Positions 41,772 through 50,891 of a stretch of DNA of 64,000 nt are shown here, in pieces; the first letter of the stretch is position 1, and each line of letters opens with the position of its first letter. Below the pieces are notes generated by a model. That model did not search any database, was not told the origin of the DNA, and saw nothing but the letters and a program-made list of their open reading frames with translations. This DNA is from an uncultured Kiritimatiellota bacterium (GTDB lineage: Bacteria > Verrucomicrobiota > Kiritimatiellia > RFP12 > UBA1067), in NCBI GenBank assembly GCA_934635225.1, contig CAKTYZ010000004.1, positions 62,001-126,000 of the forward strand. The letters are read 5' to 3'. The translations under genes were made by a program, and so were the position numbers.

Positions 41772-43607
41772 ATGAAGGCGGCAGGGAAGGTTGCGTGTCT
41801 GACGGCGATTCTCGGCGTGTCCGCCGCCGCGCGCGACGCCACGAATCTTTGGCACTACGCGCAGATGGACTTTGAGCTCTATCGGCTGGAGGCGATGCGT
41901 GACGAGTCGCGTCGCGCGGGCATGATCGCGGACCATCCGGGACGGCTGCTGACGACGCGCAAGCCCGCCCGGTTCCGCATCCGGTGCGATGCGGCGACGC
42001 GACCGCCGTTCCGTACGGCCCATGCGGCGGCGACGGACTGGCGGGACGGCTACCTGACCGTGACGGTGGGTGATGGCTGGCGTGACGTCGGGGCTCTCTG
42101 CAGTCCCGTGCGCGGATGGGAGGCGCAGACGTTCGACGGCGTGTGGCGTCAGACGGCGGCCTATTCAGGCGGCGAGACGCCGCCCCACCGTGACGACCTG
42201 CCGGAAGACCGCACGTTCATGGGGCTCGTCGCGACGAACGGCGTCTACGACGCGGGGGCGGAAATCCTGGCCTATGTCGAATGCGCGGCGGCGTCCGTGC
42301 CGAAGCTCTTCGTCGGCGAGTCGCGGGCGGAACTGGACGAGGAGGTGCTTTCGCGACTGGAGTATTTCCCGCGTCTGCGGCAGGTTGCGGACGGACGCTG
42401 GCGCACCGAGACGGCCCTTGCGTTCCGCTATCTGCGCTTCAGGGGAGCGGACGTGTCGGACGTACAGGCCGTGCCGGTCGGCCGTCCGATGACGGAACGC
42501 GGCGCGTTCGCTTCGCCGAATCCCCTCCAGAACCGTCTGCGCGACGTCGGCGTGCGTACGGTCCGGCTCTGTGCGCTCGACTTTCTCGTGGACGGCCTCA
42601 AGCGCGACCGTCTGCCGTGGGGCGGTGACCTCGCCGTCTCGCTTCTCGCCGATGCCTATGTCTTTGGCGATGCGGAGATCGTGCGGCGTTCGCTGTCCGT
42701 GCTGGACGCCTACGCGGGTGACGTGAACGGAATCGTCACCTATTCGATGTGGCTCATCGTCTGTCATGACCTCTACCAGCTTTATTTCGGCGACCGCGCG
42801 TTTCTCGAAGAACGGTGGTGGCGCGTGAAGACGCGCATCGAAGACCTCGTCTCCCGCACGGACGGACGCGGATTCGTCGTGAAGGGCCTCGACTGGGTGT
42901 TCGTCGATTGGACGGGGCCCCAGTCGCGCACGGCTCTTCAGGCGATTTGGGTCGGCGCGCTTGACGCGGCGGTGCGCCTCGCCGACCGCATGAATGACGC
43001 GCGCGCGGCGGACTACCGCGCCCTCGCGGCGAAGGTGCGGGCGAATCTCGACGCGCTGGCGTGGGACGAGGGGCGTGGGCTCTACCGCGTCAATCCTGAC
43101 GCGACGCCCGCCTTTTCGCGTCAGCCCAACATCTATGCGGTCGTCTTCGCGGTCGCGGACGCGGCGAAGGCGCGGCGCATCGGCGCGGAACTCGCGAAGG
43201 ACGCGCTGCCGCCCGTGGGCACGCCCTACGTGCGCGGCTGGGAGCTTGTGGCCCTGAACCGCGCGGGATTCCACGCGGCGTTCTTCGACGGGCTGGAGAA
43301 GACCTTCGGCACGATGCTCGACGCGGGCGCGACGACCTACTGGGAGGGTTTTGACGCGGCGGAGACGGGAAACGCGCGGTATGCGTTCTACGGGCGGCCG
43401 TGGGGCAAGAGCCTCTGTCACGCCTGGAGCGCGTGGCCGGCGTTTCTCTTCGTCTCGGAGGCGATGGGCGTGAGGCCGACGGCGGACGGTTGGGCTGCCT
43501 ACGAGGCGAAGCCCGTGCCGGGCGCGGAGGGAATGCGCGCGACCGTCCCGACGCCGCGCGGCAACCTTTGTTTTGGACAATCTGGCGAAGAAAGGAATCT
43601 GAAATGA
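41772..43607 (+). CDS. GH78-type alpha-L-rhamnosidase
   Basis: 611 residues with signal peptide (GKVACLTAILGVSAAARD). The (alpha/alpha)6 catalytic domain shows the GH78 blocks DGLKRDRLPWGGDLAVSL (general acid region), FVDWTG, QALWVGAL-like QAIWVGALDAAVRLADRM, and ATTYWEGFD (catalytic Glu region) followed by SLCHAWSAWPAFLF. It is shorter than multi-domain GH78 enzymes (often about 900 residues) because the N-terminal module is only ~240 residues. It removes terminal rhamnose from rhamnogalacturonan or glycosides. The stop overlaps the start of the next rhamnosidase-like gene as ATGA. Confidence 0.8.
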   Translation: MKAAGKVACLTAILGVSAAARDATNLWHYAQMDFELYRLEAMRDESRRAGMIADHPGRLLTTRKPARFRIRCDAATRPPFRTAHAAATDWRDGYLTVTVGDGWRDVGALCSPVRGWEAQTFDGVWRQTAAYSGGETPPHRDDLPEDRTFMGLVATNGVYDAGAEILAYVECAAASVPKLFVGESRAELDEEVLSRLEYFPRLRQVADGRWRTETALAFRYLRFRGADVSDVQAVPVGRPMTERGAFASPNPLQNRLRDVGVRTVRLCALDFLVDGLKRDRLPWGGDLAVSLLADAYVFGDAEIVRRSLSVLDAYAGDVNGIVTYSMWLIVCHDLYQLYFGDRAFLEERWWRVKTRIEDLVSRTDGRGFVVKGLDWVFVDWTGPQSRTALQAIWVGALDAAVRLADRMNDARAADYRALAAKVRANLDALAWDEGRGLYRVNPDATPAFSRQPNIYAVVFAVADAAKARRIGAELAKDALPPVGTPYVRGWELVALNRAGFHAAFFDGLEKTFGTMLDAGATTYWEGFDAAETGNARYAFYGRPWGKSLCHAWSAWPAFLFVSEAMGVRPTADGWAAYEAKPVPGAEGMRATVPTPRGNLCFGQSGEERNLK

Positions 43608-46600
43608 ACATGACGAGGCAATTGAAGAGAGCCTTTGCTCTTGTGTCGCTGGCGCTTCCGCTCTGGGCGGAAGCCGTGACGGCGTTTGACGCGGCGGAGT
43701 CCGTCTGGCCGGCGGGGCTCGAAGCGGAGATGAACACGCTCATCGCGTTCCGTGCGCCTTTCGAGCTGAAGGCGGGGGAGAGGCCCGTCCTGAAGATGGT
43801 CGCGTGGTACTCCTATCGGGTGACGCTGAACGGCACGTTCGTGGGGTTTGGCCCGGCGCGCGGGCCGAAGGGCTTCTTCCGGCCCGACGAATGGGACCTC
43901 TCCAAGGCCGCGAAGCTGGGGCGCAACGAGCTGTGCGTCGAGGTGGCGGGCTACAACGTGCCGAACTTCTACTTGATGGAACAGCCGCCGTTCTTCAAGG
44001 CGGAGGTGGTGTGCGGCGGAAAGATCCGTGCCGCCACGAAGCGGACGGGCGGGGCCTTCGCCGCCACGCGCCAGCCGCGCGTCCAGAAGGTGCCGCGCTA
44101 CTCTTTCCAGCGCACGTTCTGCGAGGCGTATCGTCTGCCCGCGCCCGCGCAGCCGACAGTCCTCGCGCTCGCCGCCGCACCAGAGCCGACGCTTATTGAG
44201 CGTCGGGCGCCGTACCCAGACTTCGAGGTGAACCCGCGCATGGTGCCTGTCTCGTTCGCGAACGTCCGCTACGACGAGACGGCGCCCGTCCACGCCGACC
44301 GCTCGCTCACGCTGCCGGGGAAGACGCCGACCTTCAAGGGCTTCCCGCCTGCGGATCTCGAACTGAACGTCTCCTTCCTCGCCCAGCGCCTCGTCAGCTC
44401 AGACCGCCGTCCGGCGACGGACGCCGAGAAGGCATCCGCGTCGTTCGCGCTCACGGCGGGCGCGTCGATGGTTTTCGACAACGGGTTCAACGACACGGGG
44501 TTCCCGGGGCTGCGCGTGGAGGTGAAGACGCCGGGGCGGCTCGTCCTGCAGTTCGACGAGGTGCTGGACGCGAACGGCGAGGCACGCGGCATCCGGCGCT
44601 ACAAGGACTGCTGCAACGCGCTCGTGTGGGACTTCGCGGCCCCGGGCGTCTACGAGGTGGACGCCTTCGAGCCCTACACGATGCGCTACGTGGAGCTGGA
44701 CGTCGTCTCGGGCGAGATGGTCGTCTCCGCGCCGCGTTTTCGCAGCTACAAGAACCCGACGGCGAAACGCGCCCGTTTCCGCGCGAGCGACCCCGCGCTT
44801 GTGGAGATTTTCGAGGCGGCAAAGGAGACGTTCCGTCAGAACGCGGTGGACGTGTTCATGGACTGCCCGAGTCGCGAGCGCGCGGGCTGGAACTGTGACG
44901 CCTACTTTACCGCCCCCGCCTCCACGCTTCTCACGGGCGACTTCGCGCTGGAACGCATTTTCGAGGAGAACCTGGCGCTTCCGCCCGTGTTCGATGACAT
45001 TGCGGAGGGTGCTCTGCCGATGTGCTATCCGTCAGACCATCGTGATCGTGTCCACATTCCGAATTGGGCGATGTGGTTCGTGCTGGAGACGGAGGAGTAT
45101 CTGCGGCGGACGGGTGACCGCGCGACGGTGGACGCCTTGCGTCCGCGCCTTGAGAAGTTCGTGGACTACCTCTGGAAGTACCGCAATGCGGACGGTCTTC
45201 TCGAACGCCTGCCGGGCTGGGTCTTCGTGGAGTGGAGCTGCGCGAACAAGCTTGTGCAGGACGTCAACTATCCCTCGAACATGACTTGGGCTGATGCGCT
45301 TGACGCGATGGGCCGCCTTTACGGGCGGCCGGACCTTTCCGCCGAAGCCGTGCGCGTACGGGAGACGGTTCGTCGACAGAGCTGGACGGGCACGTGGTTC
45401 TGCGACAACGCCGTCCGCCAGAAGGACGGTTCGCTCAAGCTTTCGGGTGAATGCACGGAGACGTGCCAGTACTACGCCTTCTTCCACCGGATCGCGACGC
45501 CCGAGACGCATCCCGCGCTCTGGAAGACGCTGCTTGCGGACTTCGGCCCGAAGCGCTACGACCCCGCCGACCGCACGAAGCTGCTGAAGTACCCCGAGAT
45601 CTGGCCTTCCAACGCCTTCATCGGAAACTACCTGCGCCTGAAGCTTCTGGAGCGTGCGGGGCGCGGGCGGCAGATCCTCGACGAGACGAAGGGCTACTTC
45701 ACGTACATGGCGGAGCGGACGGGCACGCTGTGGGAACATGACCGGGCGAACGCGAGCTGCAACCACGGCTTCGCCTCCTACACGGCGGTGCTGCTCGTCC
45801 GCAGCGTTCTCGGCGTGGAGGTGAACCACCTGAAGAAGACCGTGACGGTGCGTCCGACGGACGTCGATCTCGACTTCTGCGGTGTCACGCTGCCCGTCCC
45901 CAGCGGCGAAATCGTGTACGACTGGACGAAAAAGGGCGGACGCCGGGAGGAGGCGTTCGCGGCGCCGCCTGGCTGGCGGCTCATCCACAGCCATGCGAAG
46001 GAACCTGAATGTTCGAGGCCGTCCTTTGTCATGCGGTTTGACGACAACAAGCCTGTCTCGCAGTGGCGGGAGGTCGCGGAAATCTTCGAGGCGATCGGCG
46101 GGCGCTGCTCGTTTGCCGTGAACGCGGCGACGCTTGACGACGGGCAGTGGGCCGCGCTCCGCGACTTGGCGACGCGTGGACACGAGATCATGGATCACAC
46201 CGCGCAGCATTCCGTGTTCAAGCTCTTGTGCGCGACGGCGGCCGAGGCGGACCGTCATCGGTTGGCGGAGTTCTTCGACCATGTGGAGCAGGACGGGCGG
46301 CTCGTCCTCTGCCGCCCGGAGATTGACCTCGGATGTGCCGCGAACGTGCGTGTGCGGGCGACGATGACGAACGGCGTCCTGCGCTCGTCCGATCCGGCGT
46401 TCCTGCGTGCGCAGGGGTTCAGCCGCAAGTTCCACGTCCCGTCGGTCGGCAGGACATATGGCTTCGGCAAGGACTGCGGCTACGGTCTGTTCAAGAAGGG
46501 GCCCGAGCAGAGGTGCTCGGATTTCTGGGGGCGCTGGACGACAGACTCATTCGGGCCGTGCGAGATCGTCATTCTCGCAGATGAGGCCGTCCAGCCGTCG

Positions 46601-47017
46601 CTTGACCTCCTGCGTGCGCAGGCGCAGGCGTCCGTCTCGCTGTTCGTTGCGCACGGGTTGCCGCCGCCGAAGACGTGGATTCGCCCCGGCGGCTGGGAAG
46701 GGGGCGTGGACTGGCGGCGGATGAAGGCCGTCTACGGCGATGCGTTCGGCTATACGGTTGCGGACTCGACGCTCGCCAAGGACCTGCCGCCCAAGTCACC
46801 GTGGTGCCGTCGGTCAGACTTTGAGTTCTTTGACCGCGTGCCGGACGTCGACAAGGTCTACGCCCGCGTGGCCGCAGCCGTCGCGAGCGGACAGTCGTTC
46901 GCCTACATCAGCCATCAGTGGACAAAAGACCGCGCAAAGTTCCTTGAGCAGTGCCGTGCGTTTGCCGCGCGCCTGAAGGCCGGTGGCATCCGCATGACGA
47001 CCTATTCGGAGGATTAG
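43604..47017 (+). CDS. Fusion of GH78-like rhamnosidase and polysaccharide deacetylase (NodB-like)
   Basis: 1137 residues; the start at 43604 follows AAAGGA (43591-43596) and overlaps the previous stop as ATGA. After a signal peptide (FALVSLALPLWAEA) residues about 25-780 are GH78-like: KMVAWYSYRVTLNGTFVGFG (N-domain), DVFMDCPSRERAGWNCDAYF (catalytic-domain entry), GECTETCQYYAFF, and a closing PSGEIVYDW sandwich. From about 800 a NodB-fold deacetylase begins: FVMRFDDN (metal/catalytic Asp pair), GHEIMDHTAQHS (HxxxH-type metal ligands), WIRPGGW and SHQWTKD. Linking a rhamnosidase to a deacetylase in one chain is unusual and suggests an acetylated rhamnose-bearing glycan. The transcript runs on into repeat copy C. 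Confidence 0.75.
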   Translation: MNMTRQLKRAFALVSLALPLWAEAVTAFDAAESVWPAGLEAEMNTLIAFRAPFELKAGERPVLKMVAWYSYRVTLNGTFVGFGPARGPKGFFRPDEWDLSKAAKLGRNELCVEVAGYNVPNFYLMEQPPFFKAEVVCGGKIRAATKRTGGAFAATRQPRVQKVPRYSFQRTFCEAYRLPAPAQPTVLALAAAPEPTLIERRAPYPDFEVNPRMVPVSFANVRYDETAPVHADRSLTLPGKTPTFKGFPPADLELNVSFLAQRLVSSDRRPATDAEKASASFALTAGASMVFDNGFNDTGFPGLRVEVKTPGRLVLQFDEVLDANGEARGIRRYKDCCNALVWDFAAPGVYEVDAFEPYTMRYVELDVVSGEMVVSAPRFRSYKNPTAKRARFRASDPALVEIFEAAKETFRQNAVDVFMDCPSRERAGWNCDAYFTAPASTLLTGDFALERIFEENLALPPVFDDIAEGALPMCYPSDHRDRVHIPNWAMWFVLETEEYLRRTGDRATVDALRPRLEKFVDYLWKYRNADGLLERLPGWVFVEWSCANKLVQDVNYPSNMTWADALDAMGRLYGRPDLSAEAVRVRETVRRQSWTGTWFCDNAVRQKDGSLKLSGECTETCQYYAFFHRIATPETHPALWKTLLADFGPKRYDPADRTKLLKYPEIWPSNAFIGNYLRLKLLERAGRGRQILDETKGYFTYMAERTGTLWEHDRANASCNHGFASYTAVLLVRSVLGVEVNHLKKTVTVRPTDVDLDFCGVTLPVPSGEIVYDWTKKGGRREEAFAAPPGWRLIHSHAKEPECSRPSFVMRFDDNKPVSQWREVAEIFEAIGGRCSFAVNAATLDDGQWAALRDLATRGHEIMDHTAQHSVFKLLCATAAEADRHRLAEFFDHVEQDGRLVLCRPEIDLGCAANVRVRATMTNGVLRSSDPAFLRAQGFSRKFHVPSVGRTYGFGKDCGYGLFKKGPEQRCSDFWGRWTTDSFGPCEIVILADEAVQPSLDLLRAQAQASVSLFVAHGLPPPKTWIRPGGWEGGVDWRRMKAVYGDAFGYTVADSTLAKDLPPKSPWCRRSDFEFFDRVPDVDKVYARVAAAVASGQSFAYISHQWTKDRAKFLEQCRAFAARLKAGGIRMTTYSED

Positions 47018-47018
47018 T

Positions 47019-47247
47019 TGGCGCCTCTGCCATGTCCGGGTGCGCCACCCCCATGGGGATGGCTCTTCCATCCGCATGGAGACGCATCTTCCATCCGCAT
47101 AGAGGCGGCTCTTCTATCCGCATCGGTTGACGCATCCGTTCCGGGACGTCCCCGGCATCTATGGGGTGGCGTTGTTCGCTTTTCTTCTTTGGTTGAACCC
47201 CCTGGCCGGTCTCTCTTCTTTGCTGACCCGTTAGATATTACCATTTT
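47019..47247 (-). repeat. Interspersed 23-bp-period element, copy C (reverse orientation)
   Basis: The reverse complement starts with AATGGTAATATCTAACGGGT and continues through AAGAAGAAAAGCGAACAA, GGGGACG and GGAACGGATGCGTCAACCG into three 23-bp units (47101-47123, 47078-47100, 47055-47077), exactly the order in copy B at 18001. It starts right after the stop of the deacetylase fusion and fills most of the gap to the next gene. Confidence 0.85.
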
Positions 47248-47281
47248 CGCTCTTACGGACGAACACAAGAACGGATGATTT

Positions 47282-47290
47282 TGGTATAAT
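47282..47290 (+). promoter_or_regulatory. Extended -10 promoter for the DUF5696-like gene
   Basis: TGG-TATAAT directly downstream of repeat copy C, about 45 bases before the preferred start at 47336. Confidence 0.5.
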
Positions 47291-47335
47291 TTACCTTAGT
47301 AAAAGGATATGTTAACAGAAAGGAAATCAAGCGGC

Positions 47336-49300
47336 ATGACAAAGAAAAGCGGCATGACAAAGAAAAACGGACTGGGCAAAACGGCGAGTTGTGATTGTGG
47401 GGTGCGGCGCAATCGGACTTACGAAGGGGCTGGGATCTGCATCGTGTTCCTCGTCGCGATCTTGTCCGTTACCGTGTGCGCCGAAACGGCCGAAGTGCGC
47501 ATTCTCCATGGCACGCCGAAAGAAACGATCCGCACCGAGACGCGCACGGTTGACCTGCGACCGCTGTCTGGCGGGGGCTTTCGCTTTGTCCTGCCGAAAG
47601 AGGAGATTCCGGCGGATGCCTGGAGCGTGGAGGTGGTGCCCGCGTTCATGCGTGCGCGAAAGGGCGACGATGGCTACTGGATCCAGGCGCGCGGCACCTA
47701 CGGTCGCCTTGATCAGGACGACGGCGTCTACGTGAAGGAACGACAGCTCATGCCCGTCTTCGGGCTCAAGCGGGGTGACACGCTCTGGTATGGCCATGTG
47801 AAGACCTGGCGCTTCGACTATGACTTCATGGCCGTTGCGCAAAAGGGGGCCTACGAGACGTTTCCCCGGTTCCGCTACGACCGGGTGAAGGCGTTCTTCA
47901 CGAACGCCTATGATGACATCGTGGTCGATTACCGTCCGCTCACGGGCGCGGCGGCCGACTACAACGGCCTCGCCCATGCCTACCGGGGGTACCAGCTGGA
48001 ACGTGGCGCGGTGCGGACGATCAAGGACCGCCTGAAGGACAGCCCCGAACTCGCCTATCTCTGTGACGCAATCGTCGTGCGCATCCAGACGCACGCCGCG
48101 AAGCCGATTCCCGACGAGCAGGACGCGAAGCTCTTCTTCCGGCGCGGCGAAGAGCCGCCAGTCGTCGTCCACATGCCCTTCGGCGTGACGGAGGAGTTCC
48201 TGCAGGCGCTCAAGGACGCGGGCGTGGACAAGCTTTCGATCTGCTCGGCGGGCTGGCAGGACGGCGGTTACGACGGGCGCGTGCCGGGCCACTTTCCCGT
48301 CGGCGCGGAGGCGGGCGGCGCGGAGGCGTTCGGGCGGTTGATCGAGAAGGCCAAAAGGCTCGGCTACCAGTTCGCGCTCCACGCGAGCAACACGGACGGC
48401 TACATGTGTTCCCGCCTGTGGAGCGAGGACTGGGTGTGCAAGCGCGCGGACGGTACGCTCGACAAAGGCGGGCTTTGGGCCGGCGGACGGTGCTACTGGG
48501 TGTGCCAGAAGCACGCCTGGGAACATTGGCTGCCGCAGGAAATGAAGGAGATGGCGGACCTCGGCATTCGCGGCCCGCACTACATCGACGTCTATTCCGC
48601 TACCTATCCGCAGCGTTGCGGCGATCCGAAGCACCCCTGCACGCCGGAGCAGATGGCCGCGTTCCAGAACCGCATCCTCGCGGAGGGGCGGCGTTTGATG
48701 GGCGGCGCGGCGAGCGAGTCGGGCTACGACCACGTGGCGGGGAACCTCGACTACATCAACTACGTCGAGCGCGACCTCAAGCTGCTGGACGAGGGCAGGC
48801 TGCCGAAGCTCGTGACGGGCGTCTATCCGCTTTGGGAACTCGTCTACCACGGCATCATCCTCTACACGCCGGACCGCTGGTGCCAAAACCACACGCGCGG
48901 CAAGTGCCTCTACAAGCTGGAGAAGAGCGGCGACCCGCGCTGGATGGAGGGCGACGGCGTGGAGGACCCGCGCGTCGCGCTCAAGATCGTGGAGTTCGGC
49001 GGCCGCCCGATCTTCTACACCTACAAGTTCGCGGACGTGCCGCGCATCAGGAAGGCGTGGGACGAGTTCGTACCCGTGCGCCACCTCCAGAAGGAGCTGA
49101 TGACGCGCCACGACACGCTCGCGCCCGGCGTCTTCCTCACGACGTTCGGCAACGGCACGAAGATCGTCTCGAACTACTGCGCCGTGCCGTATGGCTGGAA
49201 GGGAGAGACCGTGGGGCCGATCAGCTATCTGCTCGTGAATCCAGACGGATCCGTGTACCGTCCCCAGCCTTTTGCGAAAGACGCGACAGCCGTCCAATAG
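47336..49300 (+). CDS. Putative secreted glycosidase (DUF5696/GH101-like)
   Basis: About 654 residues. Start 47336 is chosen because AGAAAGGAAA lies 9-12 bases upstream; the ATG at 47309 touches its own AAAAGGA. The N-terminus holds an 18-bp tandem duplication (AGCGGCATGACAAAGAAA twice), giving two possible starts, then a hydrophobic signal segment (ICIVFLVAILSVTVCAE). The body has a barrel with VVVHMPFGVTEEFLQALKDA, DKLSICSAGWQDGGYDG, FALHASNTDGYM, GPHYIDVYSATYP and ASESGYDHVAGNLDYI, which I match to DUF5696/GH101-like putative alpha-galactosaminidase-type enzymes. The acidic residues in YIDVYS and SESG are the likely catalytic pair. The match is by pattern only. Confidence 0.65.
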   Translation: MTKKSGMTKKNGLGKTASCDCGVRRNRTYEGAGICIVFLVAILSVTVCAETAEVRILHGTPKETIRTETRTVDLRPLSGGGFRFVLPKEEIPADAWSVEVVPAFMRARKGDDGYWIQARGTYGRLDQDDGVYVKERQLMPVFGLKRGDTLWYGHVKTWRFDYDFMAVAQKGAYETFPRFRYDRVKAFFTNAYDDIVVDYRPLTGAAADYNGLAHAYRGYQLERGAVRTIKDRLKDSPELAYLCDAIVVRIQTHAAKPIPDEQDAKLFFRRGEEPPVVVHMPFGVTEEFLQALKDAGVDKLSICSAGWQDGGYDGRVPGHFPVGAEAGGAEAFGRLIEKAKRLGYQFALHASNTDGYMCSRLWSEDWVCKRADGTLDKGGLWAGGRCYWVCQKHAWEHWLPQEMKEMADLGIRGPHYIDVYSATYPQRCGDPKHPCTPEQMAAFQNRILAEGRRLMGGAASESGYDHVAGNLDYINYVERDLKLLDEGRLPKLVTGVYPLWELVYHGIILYTPDRWCQNHTRGKCLYKLEKSGDPRWMEGDGVEDPRVALKIVEFGGRPIFYTYKFADVPRIRKAWDEFVPVRHLQKELMTRHDTLAPGVFLTTFGNGTKIVSNYCAVPYGWKGETVGPISYLLVNPDGSVYRPQPFAKDATAVQ

Positions 49301-49337
49301 CTCTTTTGACGAACGTCTGCCAAATACGCACACAATC

Positions 49338-49669
49338 ATGAAGAAACTCATCAGTCTCTGTCTTCTTTCTGCGATGGTCCGTTGTGGCCTTGCAGTCCCG
49401 CGATCGAGCCCGCGCATTTGGAATTCGGGCCGTTTGAGCTCGCGAACCCGGTGCGCGAGGCACGCGTGAAGCTCGGCCCAGACGAGACGGAGGAGGTGCG
49501 CGCCGCGGTTGGCGACGACGTCTTTGTCTCCACCCAGCCTTGGGCGGCGAAGACCGCGTGGTTTGTGAAACTCAAGAGACGTGAACCTGATATCCGCACT
49601 GTCGGGGTGCCTTTGTGGCGAGAATTTGCTATAATACAAGGTCTTGTGGGGATCGAACGGCTTGACTGA
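49338..49669 (+). pseudogene. Frameshifted remnant of a secreted protein
   Basis: A clean signal peptide (MKKLISLCLLSAMVRCGLA) starts at 49338 but its frame soon becomes nonsense. A shift to the next frame (from about 49391) gives EFGPFELANPVREARVKL, then ETEEVRAAVGDDVFVSTQPW and KTAWFVKL, a plausible secreted beta-rich domain, before it breaks down. No longer homologous part remains. I read this as the decayed 5' end of another enzyme of the cluster. Confidence 0.55.
49627..49635 (+). promoter_or_regulatory. Extended -10 promoter upstream of exbB
   Basis: TGC-TATAAT about 120 bases before the ExbB start, inside the decayed gene. It probably drives the ExbB-ExbD-TonB-BatD operon. Confidence 0.5.
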
Positions 49670-49756
49670 GGGACAAAACCTTCGTTCAGGGTGCGAGGTC
49701 TCTTCGGCAATGTTTCCTTTCTTGGTTCAAACGTTCATAAAACACAACAAACAACT

Positions 49757-50470
49757 ATGCTTCTCGCAGATTCTCTTATTCAGGGCTTTCTCGGCTCCAA
49801 TCTTATGGGGCAGGCGCTCGTCATCGTCCAGCTTCTCGGTTCCGTCGTCATGGTGGCGACGATCATCGGCAAGTGGAAGGAACTTGGGTTCGTCGGCATG
49901 GCGACGCGGCGGTTCCTGCGCGACTTCTCGTCAGGCGAGAATGTCCTTGACTACTACCTGCAGCGTCGTCCGTCAGTCACGACGGGCATTGAAGGCATCT
50001 ACAAGGAGACGTGCGAACGCCTTCTCAAGATGCTTTCGCCAGACGTCCGCTCCCTGCTTGTCGGTCGGCAGACGGGCGATGCGGCGTTGACGGCACGCGA
50101 AATCGAACTCGTGCGCGGCACCTGCGAACACATCTTGGACGAAGAGGAGCTTCGTGTCGAGCATGGCATGGGCGTTATCTCAACGATTGTCGCGCTGGAA
50201 CCGATGCTCGGTCTGCTCGGCACGGTGTGGGGCGTTCTTGACGCTTTTGCCGAGATGGGCACAGCCGGGAGCGCGAACCTCGCGACGATTGCGCCGTCCA
50301 TTTCCGCCGCACTCGTGACGACGGTCGTCGGCCTTCTCATCGCGATTCCGGGCGTCATCGCTCATACGCGTCTCAACGCCACGGTCCGCAATCTCGTCTC
50401 CGACATGGAGGGCTTTGCGGACGAGCTGATGGGGCGCATCGCCTGTGAGTTCCAGGGAAGGGGCGCCTAA
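49757..50470 (+). CDS. exbB: ExbB/TolQ-type proton channel subunit
   Basis: 237 residues from the ATG at 49757 (a GTG at 49691 would add a non-membrane stretch). Three membrane helices: LVIVQLLGSVVMVATIIG near residue 20, then VISTIVALEPMLGLLGTVWG and APSISAALVTTVVGLLIAIP, the signature MotA/TolQ/ExbB segment. With ExbD it forms the inner-membrane proton-driven motor that powers TonB- or TolA-type envelope work. The ribosome site is weak; the leader is A-rich. It is first in a four-gene operon with ExbD-, TonB- and BatD-like proteins. Confidence 0.85.
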   Translation: MLLADSLIQGFLGSNLMGQALVIVQLLGSVVMVATIIGKWKELGFVGMATRRFLRDFSSGENVLDYYLQRRPSVTTGIEGIYKETCERLLKMLSPDVRSLLVGRQTGDAALTAREIELVRGTCEHILDEEELRVEHGMGVISTIVALEPMLGLLGTVWGVLDAFAEMGTAGSANLATIAPSISAALVTTVVGLLIAIPGVIAHTRLNATVRNLVSDMEGFADELMGRIACEFQGRGA

Positions 50471-50471
50471 G

Positions 50472-50888
50472 ATGTCGGTCCGCAGACGGTCCCGTGCGCG
50501 ACGCGAAGGGACGCGGGCGAACATCGACATGAATTCGCTCATCGACTTGACGTTCCTTCTGCTGGTCGTCTTCATCGTAACGCTGCCGACGCTGGAACAG
50601 ACGGTTCACATCGTCCTGCCGGTCGGCAAGACCGAATCGCAGAAGGAAGACAAGAAGAAGATCTATTCCGTTTCAATCGACAAGGACGGCAAGATCTTTC
50701 TTGGAGAAAAGCCGACGACGCACGATTTGCTGAAAGACGAACTGACGCGTGCCGTCGCAGAAGACCCCGAGGTGAACGTTCTCATTCGCGGCGACGTCGA
50801 TGCGGGCTATGGGCAGATTTACGAGATCGTCCGCATCGCCAAGAACTGCAACGTGAGGCATCTTGGGCTTGTCTCAAAGGAGAACTGA
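50472..50888 (+). CDS. exbD: ExbD/TolR-type energiser subunit
   Basis: 138 residues, starting one base after the exbB stop. One N-terminal membrane helix (NSLIDLTFLLLVVFIVTLP) carries the functional Asp of the family in MNSLIDLTF, followed by a periplasmic domain (YSVSIDKDGKIFLGEKPTT ... VNVLIRGDVDAGYGQIYEIV). It works with ExbB at 49757. The end of the gene carries the AAAGGAG ribosome site of the TonB-like gene. Confidence 0.85.
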   Translation: MSVRRRSRARREGTRANIDMNSLIDLTFLLLVVFIVTLPTLEQTVHIVLPVGKTESQKEDKKKIYSVSIDKDGKIFLGEKPTTHDLLKDELTRAVAEDPEVNVLIRGDVDAGYGQIYEIVRIAKNCNVRHLGLVSKEN

Positions 50889-50891
50889 GGC

